The notes under the pieces are model-generated. The model ran no database searches and was not told the DNA's origin. It saw only the letters and a program-made list of their open reading frames with translations. From Planctomycetota bacterium (lineage in GTDB: Bacteria > Planctomycetota > B15-G4), in assembly GCA_029245865.1 (NCBI GenBank), contig JAQWOM010000048.1, forward strand, positions 1-64,000: a stretch of DNA of 64,000 nucleotides, in the 5' to 3' direction. Position 1 is the stretch's first letter; each line of letters starts with the position of its first letter. Shown here in pieces: positions 1 through 9,568 of the stretch. The position numbers and the translations under genes are program-made.

Positions 1-1256
1 GATGCCAGGCGTTGCGATCGCCAGAGTGAGAGCGCACCGAGGGCGAACAGCACGATGAGCGAGACGAGTCCGAGGCGCACATTGCCTGTGGCACGCGTCG
101 TTACGCCCACCAGCAGCGGCCCTATGAGGGACGCGTATTGCCCCAGCATGTTGTAGAAGCCGAAGTAAGACGCGGACCGCTCCGAGGGAATGAGGCTGGC
201 AAAGTGGGATCTGCTGAGCGATTGGATGCCGCCCTGGCCGACACCGACCAGAGCCCCGAGCAGAAGCAGTGGATTGAGTGTCATCCCTGCGACCGTGAAG
301 GCGTGGGTAGGCATGAGAGCGCCATAGGTCACGATGCAGATGTAGAGACCAATCCCTGCGAAGAGGAAGGGGCGTGGCCCGAAGCGTTGTCCCAGCCAGG
401 CGATGAGCAAGGTGGCAGGGACACCGACGAGTTGGGCCACCACCAGCGTTTCGAGAACCGTGCTGGTTTCGAAGCCCAGGGTCTTGGCGTAGTTGCTGGC
501 CATGGAGATGACCGTGTTCACTCCGTCCTGATAGAAGAGATAAGCGATCAGGAACCAGAGCAGTTGGGGCTGGGTGCGAATCGCGGTGAGCGTGCTCCAG
601 ATGCTGCTGAGAATCTTGGGTTGTGCCCCGGCGGGGGGCGTCTGTTGCGGAACTCTTCGCAGAAGCGGAATGGTGAAGATGGCCCACCAGATGGCTGCCA
701 CCACGAACACAATGTGGGTGGCTGTCATCGACTCGCCGATTCCAAAGCGTTCGTGATCTTGAACGAACAAGATCGATGCGACAAAAAGCAGAACGCCCCC
801 GAGATATCCGGCGGCAAAGCCAATTCCAGAAACAAGATGACTGCTGTCTTTGTCGCTGACCTCTGGAAGCAGCGAGTTGTAGCAGATCGATGCGCCGTAG
901 TAGCCGACGGTCCCGACGACAAAGGTCAGGCCGGCAATAACCCAATGTCCGCGCGCAACCAAAGTGAGTCCGAGGATCCCGACGATGCCGACGAGTGCAA
1001 AGATGCCAAGCCATCGTTTGCGACTGCCGCCGCGATCGGCCAGCGACCCAAGGATGGGTGCGATGAGTGCACCGATCAGGCTCGCGCCAGAAACGAAGAT
1101 CCCGTACCAGAAAGTTTCACGCGCTGGATCGAGATCTGCGGCCCAGTAGGTCTCGAAGGCAATCGGAAAGAAGGCGGCCAGGATGCACAGCGCATACGCG
1201 CTGGCCGCCCAGTCGTAGAGAGCCCAGGCGATGGCGCCTCGCGGCAGGCGTTTCAC
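1..1256 (-). CDS. UMF1-family MFS transporter (3' end outside window)
   Basis: Reverse-strand reading from a GTG at 1256 gives about 418 residues with no stop before the window edge, so the C-terminus is missing. The N-terminus (MKRLPRGAIAWALYDWAAS) carries the WALYDWA signature of the UMF1/YxiO branch of the major facilitator superfamily. About twelve hydrophobic segments follow, with a loop near residue 85 (GSLADRGGSRKRW) matching the conserved MFS loop 2-3. Known members are inner-membrane transporters whose substrate is mostly undefined, so I assign none. The upstream neighbour on the same strand ends at 1308, 51 bases away, so co-transcription is possible. Confidence 0.8.
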   Translation of the reverse strand, partial: MKRLPRGAIAWALYDWAASAYALCILAAFFPIAFETYWAADLDPARETFWYGIFVSGASLIGALIAPILGSLADRGGSRKRWLGIFALVGIVGILGLTLVARGHWVIAGLTFVVGTVGYYGASICYNSLLPEVSDKDSSHLVSGIGFAAGYLGGVLLFVASILFVQDHERFGIGESMTATHIVFVVAAIWWAIFTIPLLRRVPQQTPPAGAQPKILSSIWSTLTAIRTQPQLLWFLIAYLFYQDGVNTVISMASNYAKTLGFETSTVLETLVVAQLVGVPATLLIAWLGQRFGPRPFLFAGIGLYICIVTYGALMPTHAFTVAGMTLNPLLLLGALVGVGQGGIQSLSRSHFASLIPSERSASYFGFYNMLGQYASLIGPLLVGVTTRATGNVRLGLVSLIVLFALGALSLWRSQRLA

Positions 1257-1307
1257 GTCTCAACTTTCAAGAGAGCAGCCGCCAACTCTGTGGGGCTTTC
1301 ACCTGCT

Positions 1308-2006
1308 TCAGTTCCGGCTCCCCAGGAAGATCCGGAGGACATACCAGAACATGAGGGCTACCGAGGCGAACAACTGCAGGGCTGCTCCCACGTAGCGGTC
1401 TTCGGGGTAGCGACGCATCACATTGGACGTGTCGTAGAGGATCGCACCGCCTGCGAACGCGACCATGCCAACACTGAACCATGTCCCCATGTTCCAGCCG
1501 AACAGCACGCTGCTCACAATTAGCCCCAGTGCGGCAAAACCTGCCCACCGCAAGATCGATCCCATGAAAGAGAAGTCCTTGCGGCTCCAGAAGGCGATGG
1601 CTGTGAGTCCCGTGAAGCCTGCGAGCGTGACGCCGGCCGCGCTCTGAATGGCGCCCGGTGCATAGAGGAACGCCGTCCAAAGCAGTGGGATAAAGATCAA
1701 TGCCTCGGCCAGGATGAAGGCACCCAGGGCGAGATATTGAGCTGGCAAGGAGCGTGACGTCATGGCGCTTCGTGTGGCGAGCCAGGACACGAGCATGAAG
1801 CCGCCAAGCACCAGAAGCCAACTGGTGCCGAGCATGGTTTCTGCGATTTTTTGAGCTGCACCAGATTGAAAGAGGGCAACTTCGATAAGAGTGAAGACAA
1901 CGATGGCCCCGAACAGGTGCATATAAGTGCGCGCGATGAAGGCGCCTCGCGCGGTTACATCAAGGCTGCCGACAGGTCGGATGGTGGCGGCGTCGTGTTG
2001 ACTCAT
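1308..2006 (-). CDS. Bax inhibitor-1/YccA family membrane protein
   Basis: A 232-residue protein starting at MSQHDAATIR (ATG at 2006, with a purine-rich AAGAGA stretch just upstream). The open frame runs further upstream to 2168, but that extension is low-complexity and overlaps the divergent gene. About seven hydrophobic helices are evident. The C-terminal stretch with ILYDTSNVMRRYPED followed by a final helix is the typical Bax inhibitor-1 ending, including the paired acidic residues thought to form the pH-sensing pair in BsYetJ. Family members are inner-membrane proteins, some acting as calcium leak channels. The role here is inferred from family only. Confidence 0.85.
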   Translation of the reverse strand: MSQHDAATIRPVGSLDVTARGAFIARTYMHLFGAIVVFTLIEVALFQSGAAQKIAETMLGTSWLLVLGGFMLVSWLATRSAMTSRSLPAQYLALGAFILAEALIFIPLLWTAFLYAPGAIQSAAGVTLAGFTGLTAIAFWSRKDFSFMGSILRWAGFAALGLIVSSVLFGWNMGTWFSVGMVAFAGGAILYDTSNVMRRYPEDRYVGAALQLFASVALMFWYVLRIFLGSRN

Positions 2007-2146
2007 GAGAATTCTCTTTCGATCTCGTGGCCGGGGCTGCGAATGAACGGCTTCTGAGTCTACTCTTTGGGATTCAACGCCAAGCCTCTTCTTCGCGGGA
2101 AGCGTAGTTCTTGGCCCAGCAGACGACTTGACCACCCGGACGACCG

Positions 2147-3223
2147 ATGATCGCGACTCTGCACCCATTCAGACGACAGGCCCTGTCCGGGGCCACGGTT
2201 CGATCTGCGGCCAGCTTGTTGCTGGGCTTGAGTGTGCTGTCGGCTTCTGGTTGCAGCCTTCTTCCCGAGCGCCTTGAAGAAGATCCACGACCCATCGTGC
2301 GGGGGCCGGAGCCCACTCGCCTTCAGCGTCCGTTGGCACTCAACTTTCTGGCGTTCCGACCGCGTCGAGCGAACACCCAACCGAAGGGAACCACAAACCT
2401 CAGCTGGAACAGTATGTACAGCAGCCTTTACCTCGACGAGCACGATTCTGCAGGCAACAAGGCAAACCTCGATGGCGAGTTATGGACCAACACCTTGCTC
2501 GCGCGTCATGGAGTGGGGGATGACTCGGATATTGAAGTCGAGGTTGGCGTCTTGCGTGCGGGGAGCGGGTTTTTGGATCGCTACGTAAACGATTTTCACA
2601 GGATGTTTGGCTTTCCCGACGGTGGTCGCCCTGATGCAGATGATGATCACTACGCAATGGAGATCGAGTCCAAGGGCGACAACATTTACGAGTTGTCGAA
2701 CCACCGGTTCGGAGTGCTCGACACGTCGGTCGTGTGGACGCAGAAGCTTCAGGGTGAAGACGTGACACGACCCGCCATTGCGTTGCGCTTCGGTGTCGAG
2801 CTTCCCACCGGAGACGAAGATCGAGGGTTCTCCAACGGCAGTGTCGATTATGGAATGGGGCTGTTGGCCGAGCGCTCGGTGGGTCGCTGGACATGGACAG
2901 GTGCCACGGACTACGTCGTGACCGAACGTTCAGATGCGTTCCGTGATGCGGGCGTCGACATGGACAACTTGTGGGATGTCCAGGGTGGCGTGGAATACCG
3001 GTGGAACGATTCAGGTTCTTTGCTGGCTCAATTGATCTACACCACGGCGCTTGCGCGCGACATTCCACTCGACGCCCTGGACGAGCCCATCCTGGACCTG
3101 GGCGTTGGCATTGTCTGGGACCATTCCGATCGATCGCGCGTCATGCTCACCTTCCACGAGGATCTCATCGGGCGTGGTCCTGATTTCGGTTTCGCGATCA
3201 ACTGGGAGTGGCGCTTCGATTGA
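2147..3223 (+). CDS. DUF3187 family lipoprotein
   Basis: A 358-residue protein. A signal peptide ends in a lipobox (LSASGC, Cys near residue 36), so it should be a lipoprotein. The rest is rich in alternating hydrophobic strands and aromatic residues ending in NWEWRFD, as in an outer-membrane beta-barrel, and matches my recollection of the DUF3187 family, whose function is unknown. It is divergent from the Bax-inhibitor-like gene, with starts 140 bases apart, so the two probably share a promoter region. No Shine-Dalgarno is obvious before the ATG. Confidence 0.7.
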   Translation: MIATLHPFRRQALSGATVRSAASLLLGLSVLSASGCSLLPERLEEDPRPIVRGPEPTRLQRPLALNFLAFRPRRANTQPKGTTNLSWNSMYSSLYLDEHDSAGNKANLDGELWTNTLLARHGVGDDSDIEVEVGVLRAGSGFLDRYVNDFHRMFGFPDGGRPDADDDHYAMEIESKGDNIYELSNHRFGVLDTSVVWTQKLQGEDVTRPAIALRFGVELPTGDEDRGFSNGSVDYGMGLLAERSVGRWTWTGATDYVVTERSDAFRDAGVDMDNLWDVQGGVEYRWNDSGSLLAQLIYTTALARDIPLDALDEPILDLGVGIVWDHSDRSRVMLTFHEDLIGRGPDFGFAINWEWRFD

Positions 3224-3297
3224 GCGGAGTCGCTCCCAGGCTTCGCGCCTGGGCCTCACCGTTCTCATGAATCGGAAATTGGAGACTGGCAGATTTT

Positions 3298-4131
3298 TCA
3301 GCCAGGCCCGAACGTGAAGACGATCGCCAGGGCGATGGCAAAGATCACGACCGAGAAGACTCCCATGGCGAAGATCCGCCCGCGGTTCGGTTTGCCGCTG
3401 TCGTCGTGTTTCATGCCAGCCATTGCTTCGCCGCCCTCGCCAGATGCCGCCGGCATTTTCATCGCGCCCATGGAATGAGCGTTGGCCCGCACGGTCATCA
3501 TGCCGTGCTTGAGATGCCGTGTGACGAGCCACCAGTTCATCGGGTAGGCACAGAGGAAACCGACCATGAGAGAGAGCGACATGATGAACCAGAAGGCAGG
3601 GTTGAACGGACTGCTCGCTCCTGCAACGGAAGGTATCCAGAACTTGGAGACCAGGAGCATTCCCGCCATCAGGATGTTCATGGAATAGAACTCCGGGATG
3701 AAGGTCATCTTGAGCGACTTCCCGTAGTCGCCGCCCGCCATGTCGCGCATGGCGTATGCCTGGAAAAATGTCCAGCCGAACCCGAAGCCCAGAACGTATT
3801 CAAGAGCGATGTCGAGTGCCGGCTCGAGTTGCAAAAGACTTCCGATTGCAGCGCCGGCGATGATGCCCAGGCCGTCACCCGCAGCACAGTGCATGGTCGA
3901 GCCAAGCACCTGTCGCCAGGTTGCAGACACGTATTGCTCGTGCGTGCCCGGAAGCGGTTCCCTGCATCCCAGTACGTAGAAGAATGCACCGAAGGGACCG
4001 GTGAAGAGGGTCAGGATGACGAAGCCCCACTTCAGAACGACCGCTTCAGGTGTCGTGCGGATGTCAATGGCCACGAAAAGGACCGACATCCCGGTCAGGA
4101 TGAACCAGAGCAGCATCACGCCATCAAGCAT
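3298..4131 (-). CDS. DUF4396 domain multi-pass membrane protein
   Basis: A 277-residue inner-membrane protein with about seven to eight hydrophobic helices. Features typical of DUF4396 are a conserved STMHCAAGDGLG segment, a PMNWWLVTRHLKHGMM segment, and a His/Met-rich loop before the last helix (HSMGAMKMPAASGEG and MAGMKHDD). The Met/His enrichment suggests metal contact, perhaps copper, but this is inference. Function of the family is not established. It is convergent with the DUF3187 gene (74 bases apart) and divergent from the subtilase gene. Confidence 0.7.
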   Translation of the reverse strand: MLDGVMLLWFILTGMSVLFVAIDIRTTPEAVVLKWGFVILTLFTGPFGAFFYVLGCREPLPGTHEQYVSATWRQVLGSTMHCAAGDGLGIIAGAAIGSLLQLEPALDIALEYVLGFGFGWTFFQAYAMRDMAGGDYGKSLKMTFIPEFYSMNILMAGMLLVSKFWIPSVAGASSPFNPAFWFIMSLSLMVGFLCAYPMNWWLVTRHLKHGMMTVRANAHSMGAMKMPAASGEGGEAMAGMKHDDSGKPNRGRIFAMGVFSVVIFAIALAIVFTFGPG

Positions 4132-4428
4132 GGAGAACCTCCCGAACAGATCTTACCGGATTGGCCTCCGTGAGATCTCAGGCAGCGATTCGAGAATGTG
4201 GCGTGGGTCGCGGAGAAGACGTTGCTGGAAATGGGCCTGGTGCGAGATTCGAGTCAGGTCAAGACCGCATGTCACCCAGAAAGCGGCCGCCAAATCTTCG
4301 TGCATTGACGGTTTCAGCTCTTCGGTGGATTATGGAGGGCTGACTGACGAGTTGCGGGCGGCTTGTGTCGGTTGCCTGTGGGGGCGTCCACCGCTTGTAC
4401 CCAACTCCGTCACACCTGGAGATCCATC

Positions 4429-6795
4429 ATGCTTTCGTCTCTCCTGGCGCTCGGGCTGTTGATGTCTGTTCCGCTTCAAGTGGCTCCCGACAAGCTTGTG
4501 CCCGAGTTGCGCGCCGCTTTTCTCGCCAGCGATGAAGCGCGTGTTTACCGGGTTTATGCCGTGCTCGAGGAACGACTTGCGGGTGTCGACTTTGAGGGCC
4601 AGGTGGAGGGTTTGGCGCGCGGAGAGCGTCAGGCCTTTGTGGCGCAACGACTGCGCTCTTTTGCGGAGCCACGGCAGGCGGGGTTGCTTGCCCAACTGGA
4701 GAGCTTGCGCGAAGCGGGCGCCGTCGAGCGCGTGCGCGCCCTGTGGATCAACAACACCGTGGTTTTTCATGGAACGGCTGCAGCTATTGAGGCTGTCGCA
4801 CAGCGACCCGAGGTGCGCTCCGTGGGCTGGGATCCCGTACGCCCGGCTTCCGAATATCAGGACGATCAGGGCACATCCGATGGCGGCGGATTCACAACCT
4901 ATTACACCCAGGATTTCGAGGGCGGCGTACTGCCTGTCCAGTGGCAGACGTCGGTGACCGGCTGTGGAGATGTTTCGGTCACGAACCTCTACGGCCCTCA
5001 AGAGGGCAGCTTTCACATCGTCATGGCGTCCACCACCGACAGTTGCACGGGGACGGCGACCTTGACCCTCAAGGTGAACCTGACTGCTGCCACGAGCGCG
5101 AGCGTGCGTTACGGCTTCAAGGACATGAACGACGAGTTCAATGCCGGCCTCGATATTCTCGAAGCATCAGACGATGGAGGTGCCACCTGGGCCAAGGTGG
5201 CAGATCTCACCGGGCAAGATGGTGGCTACCTGACCAAGACACACGATCTCGACTCGCTCGGGCTGACTTATGTGAGCGATTTCCTGATCCGGTGGAGCTG
5301 GTCCGACAACTTCACGCCCGAAACGGATGGCTTCGGGATCGATGACGTGGAGATCGCCAGCGGTTTTGAGCCTCCACCGCCACCTGGCCCGCAGCCGAAC
5401 CTCGTGAGCTTGCAGGCGCCGGATCTCTGGGACCTGGGGATTAAAGGGGGCGGGGTCAGGCTGCTGAACATCGACAGCGGTGCGGACTACAACCACCCAG
5501 ATCTCGTGAATCGCATCTGGAGCAATCCGAACGATGCGGCCGATGGCATCGACAACGATGGCAATGGTTTCATTGACGACACCTTGGGCTGGGACTTCGC
5601 TTCGGATGACAACGACCCCAACACCTCGGCAACGCACGGCACGAATACCGCCGGCATCATGGTTGGTGACGGGAGCGCAGGTTTGTTCCTGACAGGGATG
5701 GCCCCGGAGGCCAGCATGGCCGTTGCCTTGGTCAGTGGCGAGACGGATCACTGGGCGGCACAGCAGTGGGGCATCAGCGTGGGCATGGACTGCTCTTCGT
5801 CCAGCCACTCGTACAAGTGGTACTTCAGCCCGAAGCCGGATTACCACATGCACCGTGCCGTGGAAGAGATCGTGCTTGCGGCGGGTATCATTCACGCGAA
5901 CTCGATCGGGAACGACGGGGGGAGTTCGAGCGCGCCGGTTCCCTTCAACATCTCCGCTCCGGGCCTCACGCCTCCACCGTGGAAACATCCGGCCCAGACC
6001 CAGCCTTTGGCTCGGCGCTCCGGGGCCGTGATGGCTTGCGGAGGGATCTTGCTGGACGAGAGTCACTACAGCCCTTCGGGTTCAGGTCCTGTGCCCTGGG
6101 AGAATCTGTTGACCTATGATCCGGCCTATCCACACAGCCAGAACGCCGCGTATTTCGACTATCCCGTGGGTGGTTTTGGTGGGACGGGGCAAGGTCTGAT
6201 CAAGCCCGATGTCTGCACGGTCACCAATGTCGTCACGACGACCAATGGAGGTGGGTACAACAGCAGCTTCGGTGGTACGTCAGCTGCGACGCCGCACCTG
6301 GGTGGCGCTCTGGCACTGCTCTTGTCGGCTCAACCGAACGCCGCGCCGCGACATGTGGCGCAGGCGCTCCAGATCACGGCAAAAGACCTGGGTGTGCCCG
6401 GAAAAGACAACGTGTATGGAGCCGGAAAAGTTCAGGTGCGCGATGCTGCGTTGCGCTTGCTGGGGCTCGTGAAATCGAGCACGCTTGTGCCGTCGCTTGG
6501 CTCGCCTGTGACTTTCACAACCTACGGTCAGGCAGGTGAGTTCTTCGCGACCATGTGGTCATTGAGCTTGGGCTCGACGCCATTCGTCGGCGGTCAGCTT
6601 GATCTGGGGGCGCCGTTCTCTTTCCTTCAGACGGGTGTGCTGCTGGCCGGTGGAAACCCTGTCACGGTGACTGTTCCAATGAACCCCGCTCTTGTCGGTG
6701 TTTCGGTCCACTTTCAGACGGTCCAGGATGACACCGGTGGATTGACTGGTCAGATTCTGTTTTCGACGGTGGAAAGCGTCACCATTCGTAACTGA
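4429..6795 (+). CDS. Exported subtilisin-like serine protease (S8) with inserted beta-sandwich
   Basis: 788 residues from the ATG at 4429, which has TGGAG about eight bases upstream. A short signal peptide (MLSSLLALGLLMSVPLQV) is followed by an I9-like propeptide to about residue 138. A jelly-roll/MAM-like segment follows (about 158-312, with FEGGVLPVQWQTS and FGIDDVEIASGF), then a proline-rich linker. The S8 domain carries Asp349 (NIDSGADYNHPD), His403 (HGTNTAGIM) and Ser618 (GGTSAATPH). About 110 beta-rich residues end the protein. The complete triad predicts an active secreted protease. The beta-sandwich between propeptide and catalytic domain is unusual; accessory domains normally sit at the C-terminus. 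Confidence 0.9.
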   Translation: MLSSLLALGLLMSVPLQVAPDKLVPELRAAFLASDEARVYRVYAVLEERLAGVDFEGQVEGLARGERQAFVAQRLRSFAEPRQAGLLAQLESLREAGAVERVRALWINNTVVFHGTAAAIEAVAQRPEVRSVGWDPVRPASEYQDDQGTSDGGGFTTYYTQDFEGGVLPVQWQTSVTGCGDVSVTNLYGPQEGSFHIVMASTTDSCTGTATLTLKVNLTAATSASVRYGFKDMNDEFNAGLDILEASDDGGATWAKVADLTGQDGGYLTKTHDLDSLGLTYVSDFLIRWSWSDNFTPETDGFGIDDVEIASGFEPPPPPGPQPNLVSLQAPDLWDLGIKGGGVRLLNIDSGADYNHPDLVNRIWSNPNDAADGIDNDGNGFIDDTLGWDFASDDNDPNTSATHGTNTAGIMVGDGSAGLFLTGMAPEASMAVALVSGETDHWAAQQWGISVGMDCSSSSHSYKWYFSPKPDYHMHRAVEEIVLAAGIIHANSIGNDGGSSSAPVPFNISAPGLTPPPWKHPAQTQPLARRSGAVMACGGILLDESHYSPSGSGPVPWENLLTYDPAYPHSQNAAYFDYPVGGFGGTGQGLIKPDVCTVTNVVTTTNGGGYNSSFGGTSAATPHLGGALALLLSAQPNAAPRHVAQALQITAKDLGVPGKDNVYGAGKVQVRDAALRLLGLVKSSTLVPSLGSPVTFTTYGQAGEFFATMWSLSLGSTPFVGGQLDLGAPFSFLQTGVLLAGGNPVTVTVPMNPALVGVSVHFQTVQDDTGGLTGQILFSTVESVTIRN

Positions 6796-6855
6796 TCAGG
6801 CTTGCCATAGGGACCGGCGCGGGGGGAAGTCACTCTGGAGTACGACATCTGGAGC

Positions 6856-7608
6856 TTGGTGCTCGGCTTGGGCGCCGGGTTGGCGTGTGGCTTCCTCAAC
6901 ACGGCGGCAGGATCAGGTTCGGCAGTTTCGCTGCCCCTTCTGATGCTGCTTGGTGTTGACCCCCTTTCCGCCAACGCGACCAATCGCATTCCTGTGCTGA
7001 TCGGGAGCATCAGCGGCGTGCTGAGTTTTCATCGCAGGCGGTCGCTGCCGGTGGGCCTCGCGCTCAAAGTTTGCCTGCCGTCTGCTTTTGGCAGTGTTGT
7101 CGGTGCGTCTGTCGCTGAGCTTCTGCCCTCCAGGAAGCTCGGACTCGTCATCACGGGCGCAGTCTTGATCGTGCTTGCGCTGTTGTTCACGCGGATCAAG
7201 AAGGCACTCCAAGAGGCGGGCGCGGACGTTCAACAATACAGCTGGCGTGAGTCATTGGTCTTCTTTGCACTCGGGATCTGGTTGGGTTTTATCGTGATTG
7301 ATGGTGCGACCTACATTCTTTTCGCCTTGACGCTTGCCATGGGTGTCAACCTTGTTCATGCCAATGCCATCAAGAGCGCTGTTTTGATTCCGACGACGCT
7401 CATCGCGATGAGTGTCTTCGCTTACAACGGGAACATTAACTGGAAGCTTGGGGCTATCATGGGGGTGGGCAGCGCGATTGGTGGAGTCTTCGGTGCTCGA
7501 CTCACCATGTCAGCGAGAGCGCACCAGTACGTCGTTGGAATGCTCGTGCTTGTGATCTCCGGTGAGTTGATTCACCTTGTCGTGCACTATGTCTTTGAGA
7601 CCCACTGA
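6856..7608 (+). CDS. TauE/SafE (TSUP) family membrane permease
   Basis: About 250 residues with seven to eight helices in two related halves. The N-terminal signature GLACGFLNTAAGSGSAVSLP and the second-half GGVFGARL motif are typical of sulfite exporter TauE/SafE proteins, which export sulfite, sulfoacetate or other organosulfur anions. No substrate can be assigned here. The start is uncertain: TTG at 6856 is given, but the conserved reading continues upstream (EYDIWS) to a CTG at 6835 with a GGGGGAAG stretch before it, and a GTG lies at 6859. It follows the protease gene by about 60 bases. The same frame stays open past the TGA at 7608, which I regard as chance. Confidence 0.85.
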   Translation: MVLGLGAGLACGFLNTAAGSGSAVSLPLLMLLGVDPLSANATNRIPVLIGSISGVLSFHRRRSLPVGLALKVCLPSAFGSVVGASVAELLPSRKLGLVITGAVLIVLALLFTRIKKALQEAGADVQQYSWRESLVFFALGIWLGFIVIDGATYILFALTLAMGVNLVHANAIKSAVLIPTTLIAMSVFAYNGNINWKLGAIMGVGSAIGGVFGARLTMSARAHQYVVGMLVLVISGELIHLVVHYVFETH

Positions 7609-7851
7609 GCGTGGTTTTGCGTGAGTGAGGCTCGCAACGCAGAGTTTCAAAACCTGCCCACTTGGCTCTCATCTCATCCCCAAGCAGCCAATCAGGAACG
7701 ACTTGGGATGATCGAGGACGAACTCGCATACGCTAAACGTTTTAATTCGACGGTGACCCCGCGCTTTTTTTCGCCAGCGAGCGCCAACATTCCGTTTGAA
7801 GAGGTGTTCGCGCAGAGTGACTGTGAAATGTTGCCGGTTGCTTGCGGCGCT

Positions 7852-9456
7852 TCAGTTCGATGTTCCTGCGCGGCGCTTGATCACTGCCAGAAACTGTTCG
7901 GCCAGTGCTTCATAGATCGAAGTCGGGCAGACGCGCTGGGAACACTCGTAAGCAAGGATTGAAGTCGCCATCAAGGGCAGCGTGACAAAGCGAGCATCTG
8001 TCATTTCAAGCATGATCACGAAGACTGTGATGGGGCTTTGTACGACGCCAGCAAAGTAGGCCACCATGAAAAGCATCACGATGAGCTGCGCATCAAGGCC
8101 ATCGAACCACCGGCTGAACGTGTCGGCGAATGTGTTCCCCAAGCCCGCACCCACGGAAAGGCTGGGGTCAAAAAGACCGCCGGGAATGCCGCTGATGAGC
8201 GTGACGAATGAAGCGCCTGCCTTGGTGACTGGATACCACCACGAGTAGCCTTCTTGTTCGAGATGCCAGGTGTCGTAGAAGGCACGCTCGTTGGGATCGA
8301 TGAGGACTCGGTAAGCGGTTTCAATCTCCATCTGAGAGTCGTCGAGTTTTCCATGCAGACCGAGCAGTGGCTGTACGGTGGATTTTTGTTCATAGGCCTG
8401 GGTGATGGCTGAGTCAGGGGCATCACGTGAAACGCCAAGCTGTTGGTAGTAGTCGGTGCCGCGGTACATCAGGATGGCTTTTGCCTGGGGATAACCGCTG
8501 CCGTAAGACTGGCCTTGAGAGGCGTATCCCATGAGGGCGAGAAGGACACCAAGCAAAAGCCCTGTTCTCCAGGGTCGGCGCGCGCAGGCGCGAGTGATGC
8601 GTGGCGTTCCCCATATGACGCAGCGCGAAAAGAGTCCACCCAAGACGCCGCCGATCACGGCAATGACAGGCACTGCGCACCAGTGCATGAGTCCAAAGCC
8701 GTAGTGTTTGTTGATGCTCCCGTAAAAGAGGTAGTCCCAGCCGAGGAGTGAGATCACGACCAGCGAGGCCACGGTTACAGTGCGTACGATGGTTCCTGCA
8801 TTGTTCTTTTCGAAGGAACGACCGATTTCTTCGAAGGCGAACACCATGCCAGCAATCGGCGCGTTGAAGGCTGCCGCGATTCCAGCGCCGCCACCGCCCA
8901 GAATCAAACCGCGTTGCACAAGATGGTCGGGCAGCTTACGGACCTTGGACACCAAGTACATGGCGCAGGCGCCTACATGTACCGAGGGCCCTTCACGACC
9001 AATCGTTGGGCCGAAGAACAAGCCCATGGCCAGCAGCAGCGATTTGCCGACTGCAATGCGCATCGACAGCATGTTCTTGCGGATGGGGCCATCTTCAACA
9101 TGCAGCGCGGCTATGGCCTGGGGAATCCCCGTACCTTCAGTTCCGGGAAAAAACTTGTCGCGTAGCCGCATGATCAACGGCATGGCAAGTGCAACCGTGC
9201 CCATGGCGATGAAGATGCCGATGGCCGGGTCGACGCTCCATCCGTTGAACGTGTCCTCGCCTTGCAAGAAACGGAAGAACGCAAGGCCGGAGAAGTCGAG
9301 CCAACGAAACAGCCACGCGGCAAGGCCGGCGACCACGGCGGCGCCGATCAGCCATGCATAGTCCAGCCACGCCACCGGCGACCAAGCGCTTCGAGAGAAG
9401 CGCTCTGCCGTCGAGCATGACTCGGATTCGTTTTGTTCTGGATCGAGATCGGACAC
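7852..9456 (-). CDS. ClC-family chloride channel/antiporter with an inserted J-like domain
   Basis: 534 residues. ClC signatures are clear: GTGIPQA (108-114), GREGPSVHVG (153-162, with the gating glutamate at 155), GIAAAFNAPIAGMVFAFEE (192-210) and SGIPGGLFDPSLSVG (422-436). The retained gating Glu fits a Cl-/H+ exchanger rather than an open channel. Residues 335-397 (bases 8266-8454) read like a DnaJ domain: DYYQQLGVSRDAP, then ITQAYEQ, then ETAYRVLIDPNERAFYDTW. Most ClC proteins have only a short linker there. The HPD tripeptide that activates Hsp70 is absent (LHGKLDD stands in its place). The C-terminus has no CBS pair. Confidence 0.9.
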   Translation of the reverse strand: MSDLDPEQNESESCSTAERFSRSAWSPVAWLDYAWLIGAAVVAGLAAWLFRWLDFSGLAFFRFLQGEDTFNGWSVDPAIGIFIAMGTVALAMPLIMRLRDKFFPGTEGTGIPQAIAALHVEDGPIRKNMLSMRIAVGKSLLLAMGLFFGPTIGREGPSVHVGACAMYLVSKVRKLPDHLVQRGLILGGGGAGIAAAFNAPIAGMVFAFEEIGRSFEKNNAGTIVRTVTVASLVVISLLGWDYLFYGSINKHYGFGLMHWCAVPVIAVIGGVLGGLFSRCVIWGTPRITRACARRPWRTGLLLGVLLALMGYASQGQSYGSGYPQAKAILMYRGTDYYQQLGVSRDAPDSAITQAYEQKSTVQPLLGLHGKLDDSQMEIETAYRVLIDPNERAFYDTWHLEQEGYSWWYPVTKAGASFVTLISGIPGGLFDPSLSVGAGLGNTFADTFSRWFDGLDAQLIVMLFMVAYFAGVVQSPITVFVIMLEMTDARFVTLPLMATSILAYECSQRVCPTSIYEALAEQFLAVIKRRAGTSN

Positions 9457-9568
9457 GGTTGGTGCTCAGGGACCTTTGTACTTCTTCTGCGGCGTCATTT
9501 CTGTCGTGTGGTGTGAATCCTGCCGAGTGGGCCCTTTCTGGGCAACTTGCCCCATCACGGATGTCTGA

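Noticed and set aside
138-1523. Long open frame on the plus strand (461 codons)
   Set aside because: It is highly charged, lacks domain pattern and runs antisense to the UMF1-type transporter, which has clear family motifs.
4132-4428. Possible tRNA from a GATTCGAGTC-like segment near 4246
   Set aside because: No acceptor or anticodon stem could be folded around it.
7621-7962. Open frame after the TauE/SafE gene, in the same frame past its TGA
   Set aside because: The first protein is full-length without it, it overlaps the ClC gene end, and it has no recognisable motif. A third TGA-readthrough case here is not supported.
8266-8454. A separate J-domain co-chaperone gene
   Set aside because: The segment is in frame with the ClC helices on both sides and lacks HPD, so it is an internal domain, not a gene.
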